Of a DNA stretch of 64,000 nt, positions 41,508 through 50,927 are shown in pieces (position 1 is the first letter of the stretch; each line of letters opens with the position of its first letter). The stretch is from Thermohalobaculum sp965263335 (GTDB lineage Bacteria; Pseudomonadota; Alphaproteobacteria; Rhodobacterales; Rhodobacteraceae). Made by a program: the position numbers and the translations under genes. Below the pieces are notes generated by a model. It was not told the DNA's origin, searched no databases, and was given only the letters and a program-made list of their open reading frames with translations. The stretch lies in contig CBDHHE010000001.1 in NCBI GenBank assembly GCA_965263335.1, positions 2,232,001 to 2,296,000 on the forward strand, written 5' to 3'.

Positions 41508-42226
41508 GCCCGCGTTCCCAAGTAGACTTCCCTGGCTTTGGGATCCGCGGAGATGGATTCCATGGTGTCTTCCATAAGAATCCGGCCTTCATGGAACAAT
41601 GTAACCGTGTTCGAAATCATGCGGATGAACTGCATGTCATGCTCCACGACAATCAGGGTCGCAGTCTTGTTGATCTCATGGATCAGCTGGGCGGTGCGCT
41701 GAGTTTCTTCGTGAGTCATGCCTGCTGCCGGCTCGTCCAGCAGCACGAGCCAGGGTTCGGCGGCCACAACCATGCCCAGCTCCACCCACTGGCGTTGGCC
41801 GTGGGATAGTCGATCCACGGTATCGTTCCGGATCTCGGTCAGTTGCAGTCGCTCCAAAGTCTCACCGGTGAGCGCCCGGGCACGGGCGTTTCCGTGCCAG
41901 CGACGCGCGGCAAGCCAGACATTCTCCTCGACACTCAAGCCATTGAAGACATTCGGCACCTGGGTTTTGATCCCAACTCCCAATGCCGAGACTTCATGTG
42001 GCTCTCGTCCAGCGACATGAACATCACGGATCACGACGTCCCCAGCGGTCGGGCTGAGCTGCCCGGTTAAGCACTTGAAGAAGGTCGACTTGCCCGCTCC
42101 ATTCGGACCTATCAGGCAGCGTAGCTCGTTTGCCCAGAGGGAAAAGTCGACACGGTCGACCGCCTTGACGCCACCAAAGTACATCGACAACCCACGGGTC
42201 TCGAGTACAACTTCGCCCCGCCTCAT
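41504..42226 (-). CDS. ABC transporter ATPase, LivG/UrtD type
   Basis: This 240-residue ATPase has GPNGAGKSTFF (Walker A, about 38-48), GIKTQVPNVFNGLSVEENV, LSHGQRQWVELGMVV (signature) and LVLLDEPAAGMTHEET. The KTQVPNVF and GMTHEET segments resemble UrtD of urea transporters more than LivG. It is the second ATPase of the amide-type importer and overlaps both neighbours by ATGA. Confidence 0.9.
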   Translation of the reverse strand: MRRGEVVLETRGLSMYFGGVKAVDRVDFSLWANELRCLIGPNGAGKSTFFKCLTGQLSPTAGDVVIRDVHVAGREPHEVSALGVGIKTQVPNVFNGLSVEENVWLAARRWHGNARARALTGETLERLQLTEIRNDTVDRLSHGQRQWVELGMVVAAEPWLVLLDEPAAGMTHEETQRTAQLIHEINKTATLIVVEHDMQFIRMISNTVTLFHEGRILMEDTMESISADPKAREVYLGTRA

Positions 42227-43284
42227 TCTGCTGGCTCCAGTGGAGTACCGGCCCGGGAGCGGCGCATACGCATGCGTCGCTCCTTGGCGCGCATCGCTCG
42301 ACGACCACGTCTTCTGCTCAGCCAGTCGGTGACCGTTGGCACCACACCCTTTGGAACACCCAGAACGAATGCAATCAGGATCACACCCAGCACCAGATTG
42401 TTGTTCAGCAGGGTCTGAGAGCCCAAGGACGATGTCAGATAGAACAACCCGAAGGCCCCGAGGATTGGCCCAATCAGAGTGCCGCGGCCTCCCACGATGA
42501 CCCAGATGATCGTCAGTGCCGATTGGTAGAGGTTGAAGACATCAGGCGTCACACGCCCCACGCCATTGCAGAAGAGCACGCCGGCCAGCCCGGCGATTGC
42601 CGCACCGATGGTGAAGATGCCAAGCTTGTAGAGCCGGGTGTCGTAACCAATCAACTCAGCCCGCAACTCGTTCTCCCGAATACTGATGCACACCCGACCA
42701 AAGTGCGTGCGCACCAGCCAGCCACAGAAGACATACGCGATGATCAGAGCAACCATCGCGACGTAGAACACATGTTCTGGGAACAGCAGCGCGTAGGGCG
42801 ACCAAGGCACGTTTATGGGCGGCGACGTGACACCGTTGAAACCACCGAGAAGTGCGTCCCCGATCTTGTATTCGGGGCCGGATGTGCGTCGGATCAGGCT
42901 GTAGAGGATCAACGCCACCGTCAGTGTGATCACAGCCAGATAGACATCCGAGACCCTGCCGTAGAAGATGAAGTAGCCGAGCACCGCTGCAGCCATTGCC
43001 GCCACAAGGATTGCCACAAGAATTGCCCAGCTCGACCCCCCGAAGTTTATCGCTGCAATGGTATAGGCATAGGCTCCGATCCCGAAGAACGCGGTCTGAC
43101 CGAAGCAAAGGATGCCTCCATAGCCCCAGACCAGACCTAGGCTGAGGGCAAGCACAGCCAGTGCGATCGCTGTTGTCAGATTGATGATGGTGAACAGTTC
43201 GAAAACCGCCGGTGCAGCCAGCGTGAAAATCAAGCCGAGAACGGCGACGGTCAGCGTTCCGCGAAAGTCCCGGTGAGCGTTCAT
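42223..43284 (-). CDS. ABC transporter permease, LivM/UrtC type
   Basis: This 353-residue membrane protein has about eight to ten helices and the LivM-type sequence LSLGLVWGYGGILCFGQTAFFGIGA. A basic C-terminal tail ends RRSRAGTPLEPAE. It forms half of the transport channel. The ATG at 43284 overlaps the LivH-type stop as ATGA, which decides the start against the ATG at 43302. Confidence 0.9.
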   Translation of the reverse strand: MNAHRDFRGTLTVAVLGLIFTLAAPAVFELFTIINLTTAIALAVLALSLGLVWGYGGILCFGQTAFFGIGAYAYTIAAINFGGSSWAILVAILVAAMAAAVLGYFIFYGRVSDVYLAVITLTVALILYSLIRRTSGPEYKIGDALLGGFNGVTSPPINVPWSPYALLFPEHVFYVAMVALIIAYVFCGWLVRTHFGRVCISIRENELRAELIGYDTRLYKLGIFTIGAAIAGLAGVLFCNGVGRVTPDVFNLYQSALTIIWVIVGGRGTLIGPILGAFGLFYLTSSLGSQTLLNNNLVLGVILIAFVLGVPKGVVPTVTDWLSRRRGRRAMRAKERRMRMRRSRAGTPLEPAE

Positions 43285-44150
43285 AGGCTTTTCTTGAACC
43301 ATGTGCCGGTGATGCCACGCGGCATCAGGCGAAGCAGTATTATGGCAACGAGCAGCAGAGCGACCTCGCCCATCGTGGGTCCCGTCAGGAATGCGGTGAT
43401 CCCGTTCACGCCACCCAACAGGATCGAGGCCGATGCAGTCCCAGCCAGTATCGCCATACCGCCCGAAATCACCGTTATGAACGCCTTGGCAATGTAGATT
43501 GCTCCGATCGTTGGAAGAACACCGGTGACGGGCGCGAGCAAACCGCCAGCAAGTCCCGAGACCGCTGCACCCAGCCCGAATGTGATCATGTACGTCTGGT
43601 TTGTGGAGACCCCGAGCGCCGATGCCATCTCGGCGTTTTGCATGGTGCCGCGGGCAACGAGACCGAGCTTCGTGAGCTTCAGTGCAGCCCAGACCAAAAC
43701 CAACAAACCAATCGTCACCAAGATGAGGAAGAGCTCATAACCTGATGAGGTGTACTCGCCGATTTGGATCACACCCAGCGGCGGGGAAATCGTTGTGGCG
43801 GTTGAAGCGCCGAAAATCGTTGTCACCAACCCGATCAGAAGCAGCGACAGTCCCCAAGTTGCCAGCAAAGTATCGACCATGCGTCCGTACAACCAACGGA
43901 TCAGCAAGCGCTCGACGATCACCCCAATCAAGCCGACGACGAGTGGCGCCAAGATCAACATCGCCACCCAGATGTTGATACCGTTGTTGGTCGCGACAAC
44001 GACCGTGTATCCGCCAAGCATCAGGAACTCGCCATGCGCGAGATTGATCACCCGCATCATCCCAAAAATGATCGCAAGGCCAAGACTGATCAGCGCGAGG
44101 TTCGCGATGCCGTAGATGATTTGCAGACCAAGCGCGACTACAAGATCCAT
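43281..44150 (-). CDS. ABC transporter permease, LivH/UrtB type
   Basis: This 289-residue membrane protein shows the LivH-type start (IIYGIANLALISLGLAIIFG, MRVINLAHGEFLMLGGY) and about eight helices. With the LivM-type protein it forms the channel of the importer. It starts 79 bp after the binding-protein stop. Confidence 0.9.
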   Translation of the reverse strand: MDLVVALGLQIIYGIANLALISLGLAIIFGMMRVINLAHGEFLMLGGYTVVVATNNGINIWVAMLILAPLVVGLIGVIVERLLIRWLYGRMVDTLLATWGLSLLLIGLVTTIFGASTATTISPPLGVIQIGEYTSSGYELFLILVTIGLLVLVWAALKLTKLGLVARGTMQNAEMASALGVSTNQTYMITFGLGAAVSGLAGGLLAPVTGVLPTIGAIYIAKAFITVISGGMAILAGTASASILLGGVNGITAFLTGPTMGEVALLLVAIILLRLMPRGITGTWFKKSL

Positions 44151-44229
44151 GATGTCTCCGCCACGCCGCGAGAAGGCGCGAGTTTGTCCCGAGGATGCCG
44201 GGCAGATGTCGTCCCGCCCGGCCCTGTTC

Positions 44230-45480
44230 TCAGAGTTTGATGCCCGCGGCCTCCAGCCCGTTCTCGAACTTGAACGCCGACTGGCTGGGATCGGCCACGA
44301 GATCGCACACCAGGAGTGTGTCGCTGGGCGGCTGGCTTTCGTATGTCTCGATGATGTTGAAACTCTGGTCCTTCAACTCGGCGAGATAGACGTTCTGAAG
44401 GGCATGGTTGGTCTTCGGCTCGATCGTCACCGGACCCGAAGGTCCATCATACGACAGCCCGCCCCGCAAGACATCGATCACTGGTTGACGATCCGCTGTG
44501 CCGGCCGCCTTCACCGCCTCGGCCCAGAGATAGGCACCTTCATAGGAACGCGCCGCCAACTCGGTCAGCGAGGGCGCACCGTCGCCGACAAACGCCTTGA
44601 ATCGTGCAACGAAATCCTTGTTTGCAGGGGTGTCGATTTCCTCGAAGTAGGAATAGGCGCAGATCATGCCGTCGCCTTCTTCTGCCGAGATCAGCTTGTG
44701 CTCGTTGCCGACGCCGAAGGTGGTCGAGGCGATGGGGATGGATTGGTTCATACCGGCGGCGGCGTACTGCCGGTAGAATGACACATGCGCACCCCCAACG
44801 AGCGCTGACATGACCATGTCGGGCTTGGCCTGCTGGATCTTCTTAATAGTCGGCCCGAAATTGGTGACATCCAGTGGGAAGAACTCCGTTTCCACCGGAT
44901 CTCCACCATTGTCGCGCACATACTTCTGCACCCACTGCGCAGTAATCTGACCGTAGTTATAGTCGGCTGCGATGATGTAGACCGTCTTGCCCCACTTGTT
45001 CATCGTGTAGGGAACAAGCTTCTCCACCGTCTGCGCGGGCGTTGATCCGGTGCAGAAGTTGTTCATGTCGCAGACACCGCCCTCGTAGAGGACATTGTAG
45101 AAGTAGAGGGTCTGGAACCTAGCGAAGGTCGGGCGGATCGCCTCACGCGAGGCCGATGTAATACCAGCATGCACTACGTTCGCCCTGTCGCCGGCAGCTG
45201 CCTGTGTCGCGAACTGAGTGTAGAACTGAATGGTCGACTGCGGGTCGTAGATTTGCAGATCAACCTCGGCACCATTCAGACCACCTGCCTTGTTGATTTC
45301 ATCGATGGCCAGACGGGTCGCATCGACCATCGGTTTGCCGTAGATGTCGAGGCCCCCGGACTGGTCCAGAATAGAGACGAACTTGATCTTGTCGGCGGCC
45401 TCAGCCCGTCCGATCAGGCCCGGGCTGGCCAGCGCCACGGCCGAGGCTCCGGCCAAGAAGTGTCTGCGTGTGGTAGCCAT
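44230..45480 (-). CDS. periplasmic substrate-binding protein, amide/urea (UrtA/FmdD) type
   Basis: This 416-residue binding protein has a Tat signal (TTRRHFLAGASAVALASPG) and a type I periplasmic fold: FVSILDQSGGLDIYGKP, IYIIAADYNYGQ-like VYIIAADYNYGQITAQW, MVMSALVGGAHVSFYRQY. These resemble urea and short-chain amide binding proteins rather than leucine-binding ones. The ATG at 45480 has GGAGAG upstream; the frame is open to 45600 without support. It lies 43 bp after the flotillin gene. Confidence 0.87.
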   Translation of the reverse strand: MATTRRHFLAGASAVALASPGLIGRAEAADKIKFVSILDQSGGLDIYGKPMVDATRLAIDEINKAGGLNGAEVDLQIYDPQSTIQFYTQFATQAAAGDRANVVHAGITSASREAIRPTFARFQTLYFYNVLYEGGVCDMNNFCTGSTPAQTVEKLVPYTMNKWGKTVYIIAADYNYGQITAQWVQKYVRDNGGDPVETEFFPLDVTNFGPTIKKIQQAKPDMVMSALVGGAHVSFYRQYAAAGMNQSIPIASTTFGVGNEHKLISAEEGDGMICAYSYFEEIDTPANKDFVARFKAFVGDGAPSLTELAARSYEGAYLWAEAVKAAGTADRQPVIDVLRGGLSYDGPSGPVTIEPKTNHALQNVYLAELKDQSFNIIETYESQPPSDTLLVCDLVADPSQSAFKFENGLEAAGIKL

Positions 45481-45523
45481 GAGTTCTCTCCTGTCTGTCG
45501 TTCTGTCTGCGCGACGTTGTCCG

Positions 45524-47137
45524 TCACTTCTTGTCGGTTTCGTCAGTCGCATGGTCCGGACCATCGCTTGAGAGCGACTTGGTGATGCCGTCCAAACCAT
45601 CGCCGATGTTCAGCCCGACTTCCTCGCCCAGCTTCTTCACCGCTGGCAGTTGCAACGCCATGTTCAGGACACCGTCGACCGCCTGGTTGATTGCGGATTT
45701 CTCGCCTTGCTCTCCCGAGCCGCCGCCGCCCACACCTGTGCCGACACCAGAAATATGATTGATCCTGATCGTCTCGATCTTCTCGGCAGGACGCATGAGG
45801 TGTTCCACCACACCAGGTAGCGTGCGAAGCCGGTCCTGATCGAGCTTCAGGCGCATCAGCTCCGCCGATTGCGCGTTCTCTGCGGAAATCAGCGCCGCGG
45901 TGCCCTCGGCCCTAGCCAGCAGTTCGTCCTTTTCGGCCCGGGCACGTTCCAGCGTCGCCTTCGCCTGAGCCTCGGCCATCGAGATCAGCGTCCCCGCTTC
46001 CGAGGCCACACGAGTGTCGTCAACCTCGGCCTGTTCCCGCGCACGTATCAGCGCCAGTTCCTTCTCGCGTTCAGCTTCGGCGGTTTGCCTAGATGTCTCG
46101 ACCTGTGCTTCGGCTTCGACTTCCTGTGTGCGAGCGCGCAGGGCCTCTGCCTCCGCGACCGCCTGTTCGATGCGCTTGGCGGCAAGCTTCACCACGTTCT
46201 CGGATCGGGTCGTCTCCGTCGCCAATTCCGCCTCGAGCTGCTGCTTGCGCAAGGCGCGGTCCTTCTCGATTTCGGACATTCTGACTTCGCGCTCACGCTC
46301 AATCCGAGCTGCCTCGCGGCGTTTCTCTGATGCAGCCTGTTCCTCGGATATGTCCGCCTGGGATTTGGCCCGAGATGTCTCGATCTCGCGCTGCTGCGCA
46401 ATCACGGCTTCCTCCTCTTCCTGGCTGATCACCAGCTTGCGCTTGGTCGCGTCCAACTCGGACTGACGCACAGAAACCTCGGCGTCCGCTTCGATTTCGG
46501 CGCGTTCCTTCTTGTTGGTCGCAATGATCTCGGCCAGACGACGCATCCCCAATGCGTTGAAGGCGTTGTTCTCATCGAGCGAGTGGAATGGGGTTTGATC
46601 GAGCCGCGTGAGCGAGACGCTTTCGAGCACAAGGCCGTTCTGCGCGAGATCGTCTTTCAACTCCGCCATGACCTCGGATGTATACTTTCCACGTTCATCC
46701 TGCAGGGTGTCCATCGTGTACGCGGCGGCAACGGACAGAACGGCATCCACCAATTTTCCCTCAAGCGTGTCTGCCAATTCCGATGCCCGGAAGGTCTTAC
46801 CTGCCAGGGCCTGTGCGGCCGTCGCAACGCCTTCCTCGGTCGAGTCCACTCGCACATAAAACTCGGCTCCGACGTCAACTCTCAAGCGATCCTTTGTGAT
46901 GACAGACTTCGTCCCTGCCCGCTCGATCTCGAGCTTGGTCGTGCGCATGTTGATCTCGCTGATCTTGTGCAGAAACGGTACGGCGATGCAGCCACCGTCC
47001 AACACAATACGCTGACCACCGGAACCCGTCCGGACCAAGGCAACCTCGCGTGTCGCCTTCCGATAGTACCTGTTCAGGAACAAGATCAGCAGGATCGCTG
47101 CAATGAGAACCAGAACGATCGTGACAAACCAAGCCAA
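45524..47137 (-). CDS. flotillin-like SPFH-domain membrane protein (YqiK/FloT type)
   Basis: This 537-residue protein has an N-terminal membrane helix (MAWFVTIVLVLIAAILLILF), an SPFH/PHB domain (about 30-190, with LRVDVGAEFYVRV) and a long charged coiled coil (about 215-420). A Gly-rich hinge (VGTGVGGGGSG) leads to a short C-terminal domain. Flotillins scaffold membrane microdomains and help assemble transporters and signalling proteins. It is the first gene of the operon that encodes the amide-type importer, fused amidase and acyl-CoA ligase. Confidence 0.88.
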   Translation of the reverse strand: MAWFVTIVLVLIAAILLILFLNRYYRKATREVALVRTGSGGQRIVLDGGCIAVPFLHKISEINMRTTKLEIERAGTKSVITKDRLRVDVGAEFYVRVDSTEEGVATAAQALAGKTFRASELADTLEGKLVDAVLSVAAAYTMDTLQDERGKYTSEVMAELKDDLAQNGLVLESVSLTRLDQTPFHSLDENNAFNALGMRRLAEIIATNKKERAEIEADAEVSVRQSELDATKRKLVISQEEEEAVIAQQREIETSRAKSQADISEEQAASEKRREAARIEREREVRMSEIEKDRALRKQQLEAELATETTRSENVVKLAAKRIEQAVAEAEALRARTQEVEAEAQVETSRQTAEAEREKELALIRAREQAEVDDTRVASEAGTLISMAEAQAKATLERARAEKDELLARAEGTAALISAENAQSAELMRLKLDQDRLRTLPGVVEHLMRPAEKIETIRINHISGVGTGVGGGGSGEQGEKSAINQAVDGVLNMALQLPAVKKLGEEVGLNIGDGLDGITKSLSSDGPDHATDETDKK

Positions 47138-47248
47138 TGGTTAGACCCCCCGTCGACGCGAAGATCTCAGAGATCCCGCAAGATAGCCGCCTGCTCGATT
47201 TTTTGTCTGCTTGGTAAAACAATTGCAGTGATTCCGCGCCCCGTCAAT

Positions 47249-47309
47249 GCAGTGCACAAAAAACCAGTTACGCACTGCACAAATTTCCAAGGACATGATC
47301 AGGCACAAA
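47249..47309 (-). promoter_or_regulatory. triple (T)TTTTGTGC repeat upstream of the flotillin operon
   Basis: Three copies are seen on the plus strand: GCAGTGCACAAAAAA (47249-47263), GCACTGCACAAATTT (47272-47286) and GGCACAAAAAT (47302-47312 region). On the minus strand, the coding direction of the flotillin operon, they read TTTTTTGTGCACTGC, AAATTTGTGCAGTGC and ATTTTTGTGCC. Spacing is 23 and 26 bp, about two helical turns. The first shares TTTTTGTGCAC with the site before nitrile hydratase. Confidence 0.45.
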
Positions 47310-47424
47310 AATGCGGCGCCCGAACCAAATCGCCCAATCTGAGATTGAGAGCATCGGAAGTAACAGCTTCTTTGGCCCGACCGAATTGCTAGACATGCAG
47401 TCAAAGACTGATGCCGTGTGCGCA

Positions 47425-49023
47425 TCAGGCGGCAAAATCGCGGATCACCTCACCCGGGTTCGCCATGGTACGCTGGCCATTTCTCATCGACATCTGACCG
47501 TTCACCAGCACATGGGCGATGCCGGAGGCATAGCGGCGTGGATTTCTGGCCGTGACGTTGCTGGCAATGTTTGTCTTGTCGAACACACAGATGTCAGCTC
47601 GATAACCTTCGCACAGTTTCCCGCGGTCTCTCAGACCCAGACGCTCGGCTGGGATGGAGGTGATCTTCTGCACACCTTCTTCGAGACTGAGCACTCGACG
47701 ATCCCGTACATAATACTGCAGAAACCTCGCCGCCCAACCGTAGCCGCTCAATGAGCCGATGTGATCTTTCAGGATGCCATCATTGGCAATCGCAATCGTG
47801 TCCGAGATCACCGCGCATTCAGGTTGCGAGAGGCAGAGGTCGATATCGTCGTCGCGAAACGACTTCGAAGACCAGAAGCATCCCATCAGATTTTCACCCT
47901 CCTCGAGCAGAATGTCCAGGACGGCATCATAGGGGTGGGTGTTGCGCATGCGTCCGATCTCAGCGAAGTCAGCACCGACAAGATCCTGATTGACGGTGGC
48001 GTTCAGCAGGACGATGTCGCTCCAACGGTCGGCCTTGACGATTAGCCACATTGGCTGGGGGTTTGCCTTGATCTTTTCACGGATCTCCGGATTGGCCAGA
48101 CGTCTCAGAATATCGTCAATCCCACCTGCCTGCGCCCATTTGGGAAGGATCGCCACCATCAACGTATGCGCCCAGTCGTGCGGGATGACATCGAACGCTA
48201 TGTCGACGTCGTAGCGCCGTGCGAGCTCGATCATCTCGAGCGTGTGGTTCATTGCGTGGTCTGGTGCACCGAACTTGGGTTGTATGTGACTGATCTGCAG
48301 TTTGGATCCGGCTTGCCGGGCGGTCGCAATCGCTTCTGCAAAGCCAAGATCATAGTGGGTGTCGCGATTGCGCACATGGGTCGCGTAGAGCCGTCCGCGC
48401 TCGGCCGCAACTTCGCACATCGGAACCAGATGTTCCGGCGATGCCATGATGCCCGGGAAGTACTCCAGACCAGACGAAAATCCCGCAGCGCCTTCATCCA
48501 TGGCCTGATCGACCATCCGGGTCATCTCGGCCACCTCCTCTGGCTCGCCTGCACGCAGCTCCGCGCCGACGACCGCACGATGGATCGTGCCGTGTCCGAC
48601 GAATGCCATGACGTTCACCCCCAGATCGGTTTTGTCCAGGACATCAAGATAGTCGGCGAAGCTGTGCCAGCGCAGGTGATCCGCCTTGTCGGTGTACCAG
48701 GGCGAAACCGCGCTGATCGCCTTGTGTGAGCAAACCGGCGCGCAGCTGATCCCGCACTGTCCGATCACTTCGGTTGTGACGCCCTGGTGTACCTGGCTCT
48801 CTGCCCGTCCATCGGCGACCAGCGTGAAATCTGAATGTGTGTGCATGTCGATGAATCCGGGACAGACGGTCAGTCCGGCGACGTCGATGACTTCAGCGCC
48901 TGCACTGTCAACCTCTCCAATCGCACAGATCTTGTTCCCGGTGATGGCGACGTCCCCTGTGAAAACGTCTGCGCCGGTACCATCACAGATCTCGCCACCC
49001 TTCAGGATCAGATCGAACATCAC
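47425..49023 (-). CDS. N-acyl-D-amino-acid deacylase (D-aminoacylase family)
   Basis: This 532-residue amidohydrolase-3 family enzyme has metal-binding residues in PGFIDMHTHSDFTL (about 56-69), EVIGQCGISCAPV, ATHVRNRDTHYDLGF and ISHIQPKFGAPDHA. Such enzymes hydrolyse N-acyl-D-amino acids. It begins 9 bp after the TRAP large permease, so the transporter likely imports its substrate. Dihydroorotase or hydantoinase-like activity cannot be excluded. Confidence 0.88.
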   Translation of the reverse strand: MMFDLILKGGEICDGTGADVFTGDVAITGNKICAIGEVDSAGAEVIDVAGLTVCPGFIDMHTHSDFTLVADGRAESQVHQGVTTEVIGQCGISCAPVCSHKAISAVSPWYTDKADHLRWHSFADYLDVLDKTDLGVNVMAFVGHGTIHRAVVGAELRAGEPEEVAEMTRMVDQAMDEGAAGFSSGLEYFPGIMASPEHLVPMCEVAAERGRLYATHVRNRDTHYDLGFAEAIATARQAGSKLQISHIQPKFGAPDHAMNHTLEMIELARRYDVDIAFDVIPHDWAHTLMVAILPKWAQAGGIDDILRRLANPEIREKIKANPQPMWLIVKADRWSDIVLLNATVNQDLVGADFAEIGRMRNTHPYDAVLDILLEEGENLMGCFWSSKSFRDDDIDLCLSQPECAVISDTIAIANDGILKDHIGSLSGYGWAARFLQYYVRDRRVLSLEEGVQKITSIPAERLGLRDRGKLCEGYRADICVFDKTNIASNVTARNPRRYASGIAHVLVNGQMSMRNGQRTMANPGEVIRDFAA

Positions 49024-49031
49024 AGGCTCTC

Positions 49032-50321
49032 CTATTTTGCCACACCGTAGAAGTAGTCAGGTACGAACAAGGTCAGGTCTGGGAACACAATCAGGATGAT
49101 CATGCCGATGATATAGGCCAATATGAACGGCAGTACCGCCACCGAAATTCGTTCGATGGATATGCCCGAGATGCGCGCGGCCACGGTCAGGTTCGCACCA
49201 AGAGGTGGGGTGAGGAACCCGATCTCGCAGGTGATAACCGTGAACACACCGAACAGGACCGGATCCACGCCCAGCGAAGTGACCAGCGGCAGGAAAACCG
49301 CTGTGAACAAGACGATCTGGGCCAGAGACTCCATGAAGGTGCCGATGAAGATGTAGAAGACCCCGATCAGCAGCAGCACCAAGAAAGGGTTCGTGGTGAT
49401 CGACGTGATGCCGTCCTGGACGGCTGCCGGCACATCGTAGAAGGCGGTGAGTTGGCCGAAGGCGAGCGTGGGGGTGAGCAGGATCAGGATCCCGGTAAGC
49501 AACGCGGTAAAGCGCAGGGCTTCGATGATCTTGGAGAATGTCAGCTCACGGTAGACGAAAAGGCCGACAAATAAGGCGTAGAACACCGCAACACCCGCAG
49601 CCTCCGTCGGAGTGAACGCCCCACCATAGATGCCGCCCAAAATGAGGACCGGTGCACCGATCGACCACTTTCCGTCCCAAGCTGCCCTCAGGAATGGCCC
49701 CCATGTGAAGGGATCACCACCACCTCCATAGTTGCGACGCCGGGCGATGATGTAGGTGGTGATCATCAAGAGCACCGTAACCATCAGCCCGGGCAAGAGA
49801 CCCGCCAGGAACAGGCGCGGAATGGAGGTTTCCGAAACCAGCCCATAGATGATCATCAGGTTCGATGGCGGGATCAGGCTGCCAAGCGCACCGGCGCTGG
49901 CCGTGATCGCTGCGGCGAAAGGCACGTCGTAGCCTTCACGTCTCATGGCAGGAACTGTGACTGAGCCGATCGCAGCAGTCGTGGCCGGACCCGAACCCGA
50001 GAGCGCAGCAAACAGCATGCAGGCAAAGACCGTAACCAGACCCATCGATCCGCGATAGGCACCGACAAGATTGGTCGCGATCGCGATCATGCGCGTGGCC
50101 ATTCCACCAACCTCCATCAACCGCCCGGCAAGCACGAAGAGAGGGATGGTCAGTAGAGGAAACGGTGTGAGGCTGGCATATCCCGTCTGCGCCATAAGCG
50201 TGTAGGGAATGTCGATCATGAACAGAGCCAAAGCGGTCGTCAGGCCGACCGAGGCGAACAATGGCACGCCCATGACCGTCAAAACGACGAAGACGATCGC
50301 CAGGATCATAAGCTCGTTCAC
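49032..50321 (-). CDS. TRAP transporter large membrane subunit (DctM)
   Basis: This 429-residue protein has about twelve membrane helices with typical DctM segments (FPLLTIPLFVLAGRLME, FAALSGSGPATTAAIGS, GSLIPPSNLMIIYG). It is the main channel of a sodium-dependent secondary importer. It overlaps the small subunit gene by ATGA. Confidence 0.93.
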   Translation of the reverse strand: MNELMILAIVFVVLTVMGVPLFASVGLTTALALFMIDIPYTLMAQTGYASLTPFPLLTIPLFVLAGRLMEVGGMATRMIAIATNLVGAYRGSMGLVTVFACMLFAALSGSGPATTAAIGSVTVPAMRREGYDVPFAAAITASAGALGSLIPPSNLMIIYGLVSETSIPRLFLAGLLPGLMVTVLLMITTYIIARRRNYGGGGDPFTWGPFLRAAWDGKWSIGAPVLILGGIYGGAFTPTEAAGVAVFYALFVGLFVYRELTFSKIIEALRFTALLTGILILLTPTLAFGQLTAFYDVPAAVQDGITSITTNPFLVLLLIGVFYIFIGTFMESLAQIVLFTAVFLPLVTSLGVDPVLFGVFTVITCEIGFLTPPLGANLTVAARISGISIERISVAVLPFILAYIIGMIILIVFPDLTLFVPDYFYGVAK

Positions 50322-50860
50322 AGGCGATGCTCCTGATCGCCGGGAGGCGCCTGATCCAGGTTCTCCTCGAGCATTCCCGGCAACCCCTCAGCGCCGTCGC
50401 GATACCATATGACGTAAGACTGGATCAGCCGGGTCAGCATCAACCCGTAGCCGATGATCAGAATGGTCTGAGGATAGAACTGATTGATACCCAAGCTCGG
50501 GCTGAGCGATGTGAACTTCCAGGCGACGGCAAGGAAATCCCAAGCCACCCGCATCATGAAAAGACAAAAGAACGCCCAGAAGAAATCCGCGAAAAAAATC
50601 ACGACGCGGCCGACACCGACAGGCAACGCTGTGACAGCCACGACGATGCGAATATGGAAGCGCTCGCGCACACAGAGCGAGGCGCCCATGTACACTGCCC
50701 AAACCATCGCCATGGCTGCGACTTCTTCAGTCCAGTGCAACGCAGTCTCGAAGAGATAGCGGGCAACGACCTGCGAAAAGACGCTGATCGCGATCACCAC
50801 TAGGCAAGAACAGCAGAGTAGCTCCTCGAAATGCCGCTCAAGCCATCTCAACCAGGTCAC
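50318..50860 (-). CDS. TRAP transporter small membrane subunit (DctQ)
   Basis: This 180-residue protein has four membrane helices with ALHWTEEVAAMAMVWAVYMGA and VREREFHIRI-like CVRERFHIRIVV, the usual DctQ core. It couples the binding protein to DctM. It begins 67 bp after the dctP stop. Confidence 0.9.
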   Translation of the reverse strand: MTWLRWLERHFEELLCCSCLVVIAISVFSQVVARYLFETALHWTEEVAAMAMVWAVYMGASLCVRERFHIRIVVAVTALPVGVGRVVIFFADFFWAFFCLFMMRVAWDFLAVAWKFTSLSPSLGINQFYPQTILIIGYGLMLTRLIQSYVIWYRDGAEGLPGMLEENLDQAPPGDQEHRL

Positions 50861-50927
50861 AATCGGTCCCGCAGGATTGTTGCGCTATGCGGGGAAGGCA
50901 CCACACGCCTCCCCCGTGACGCAACGA

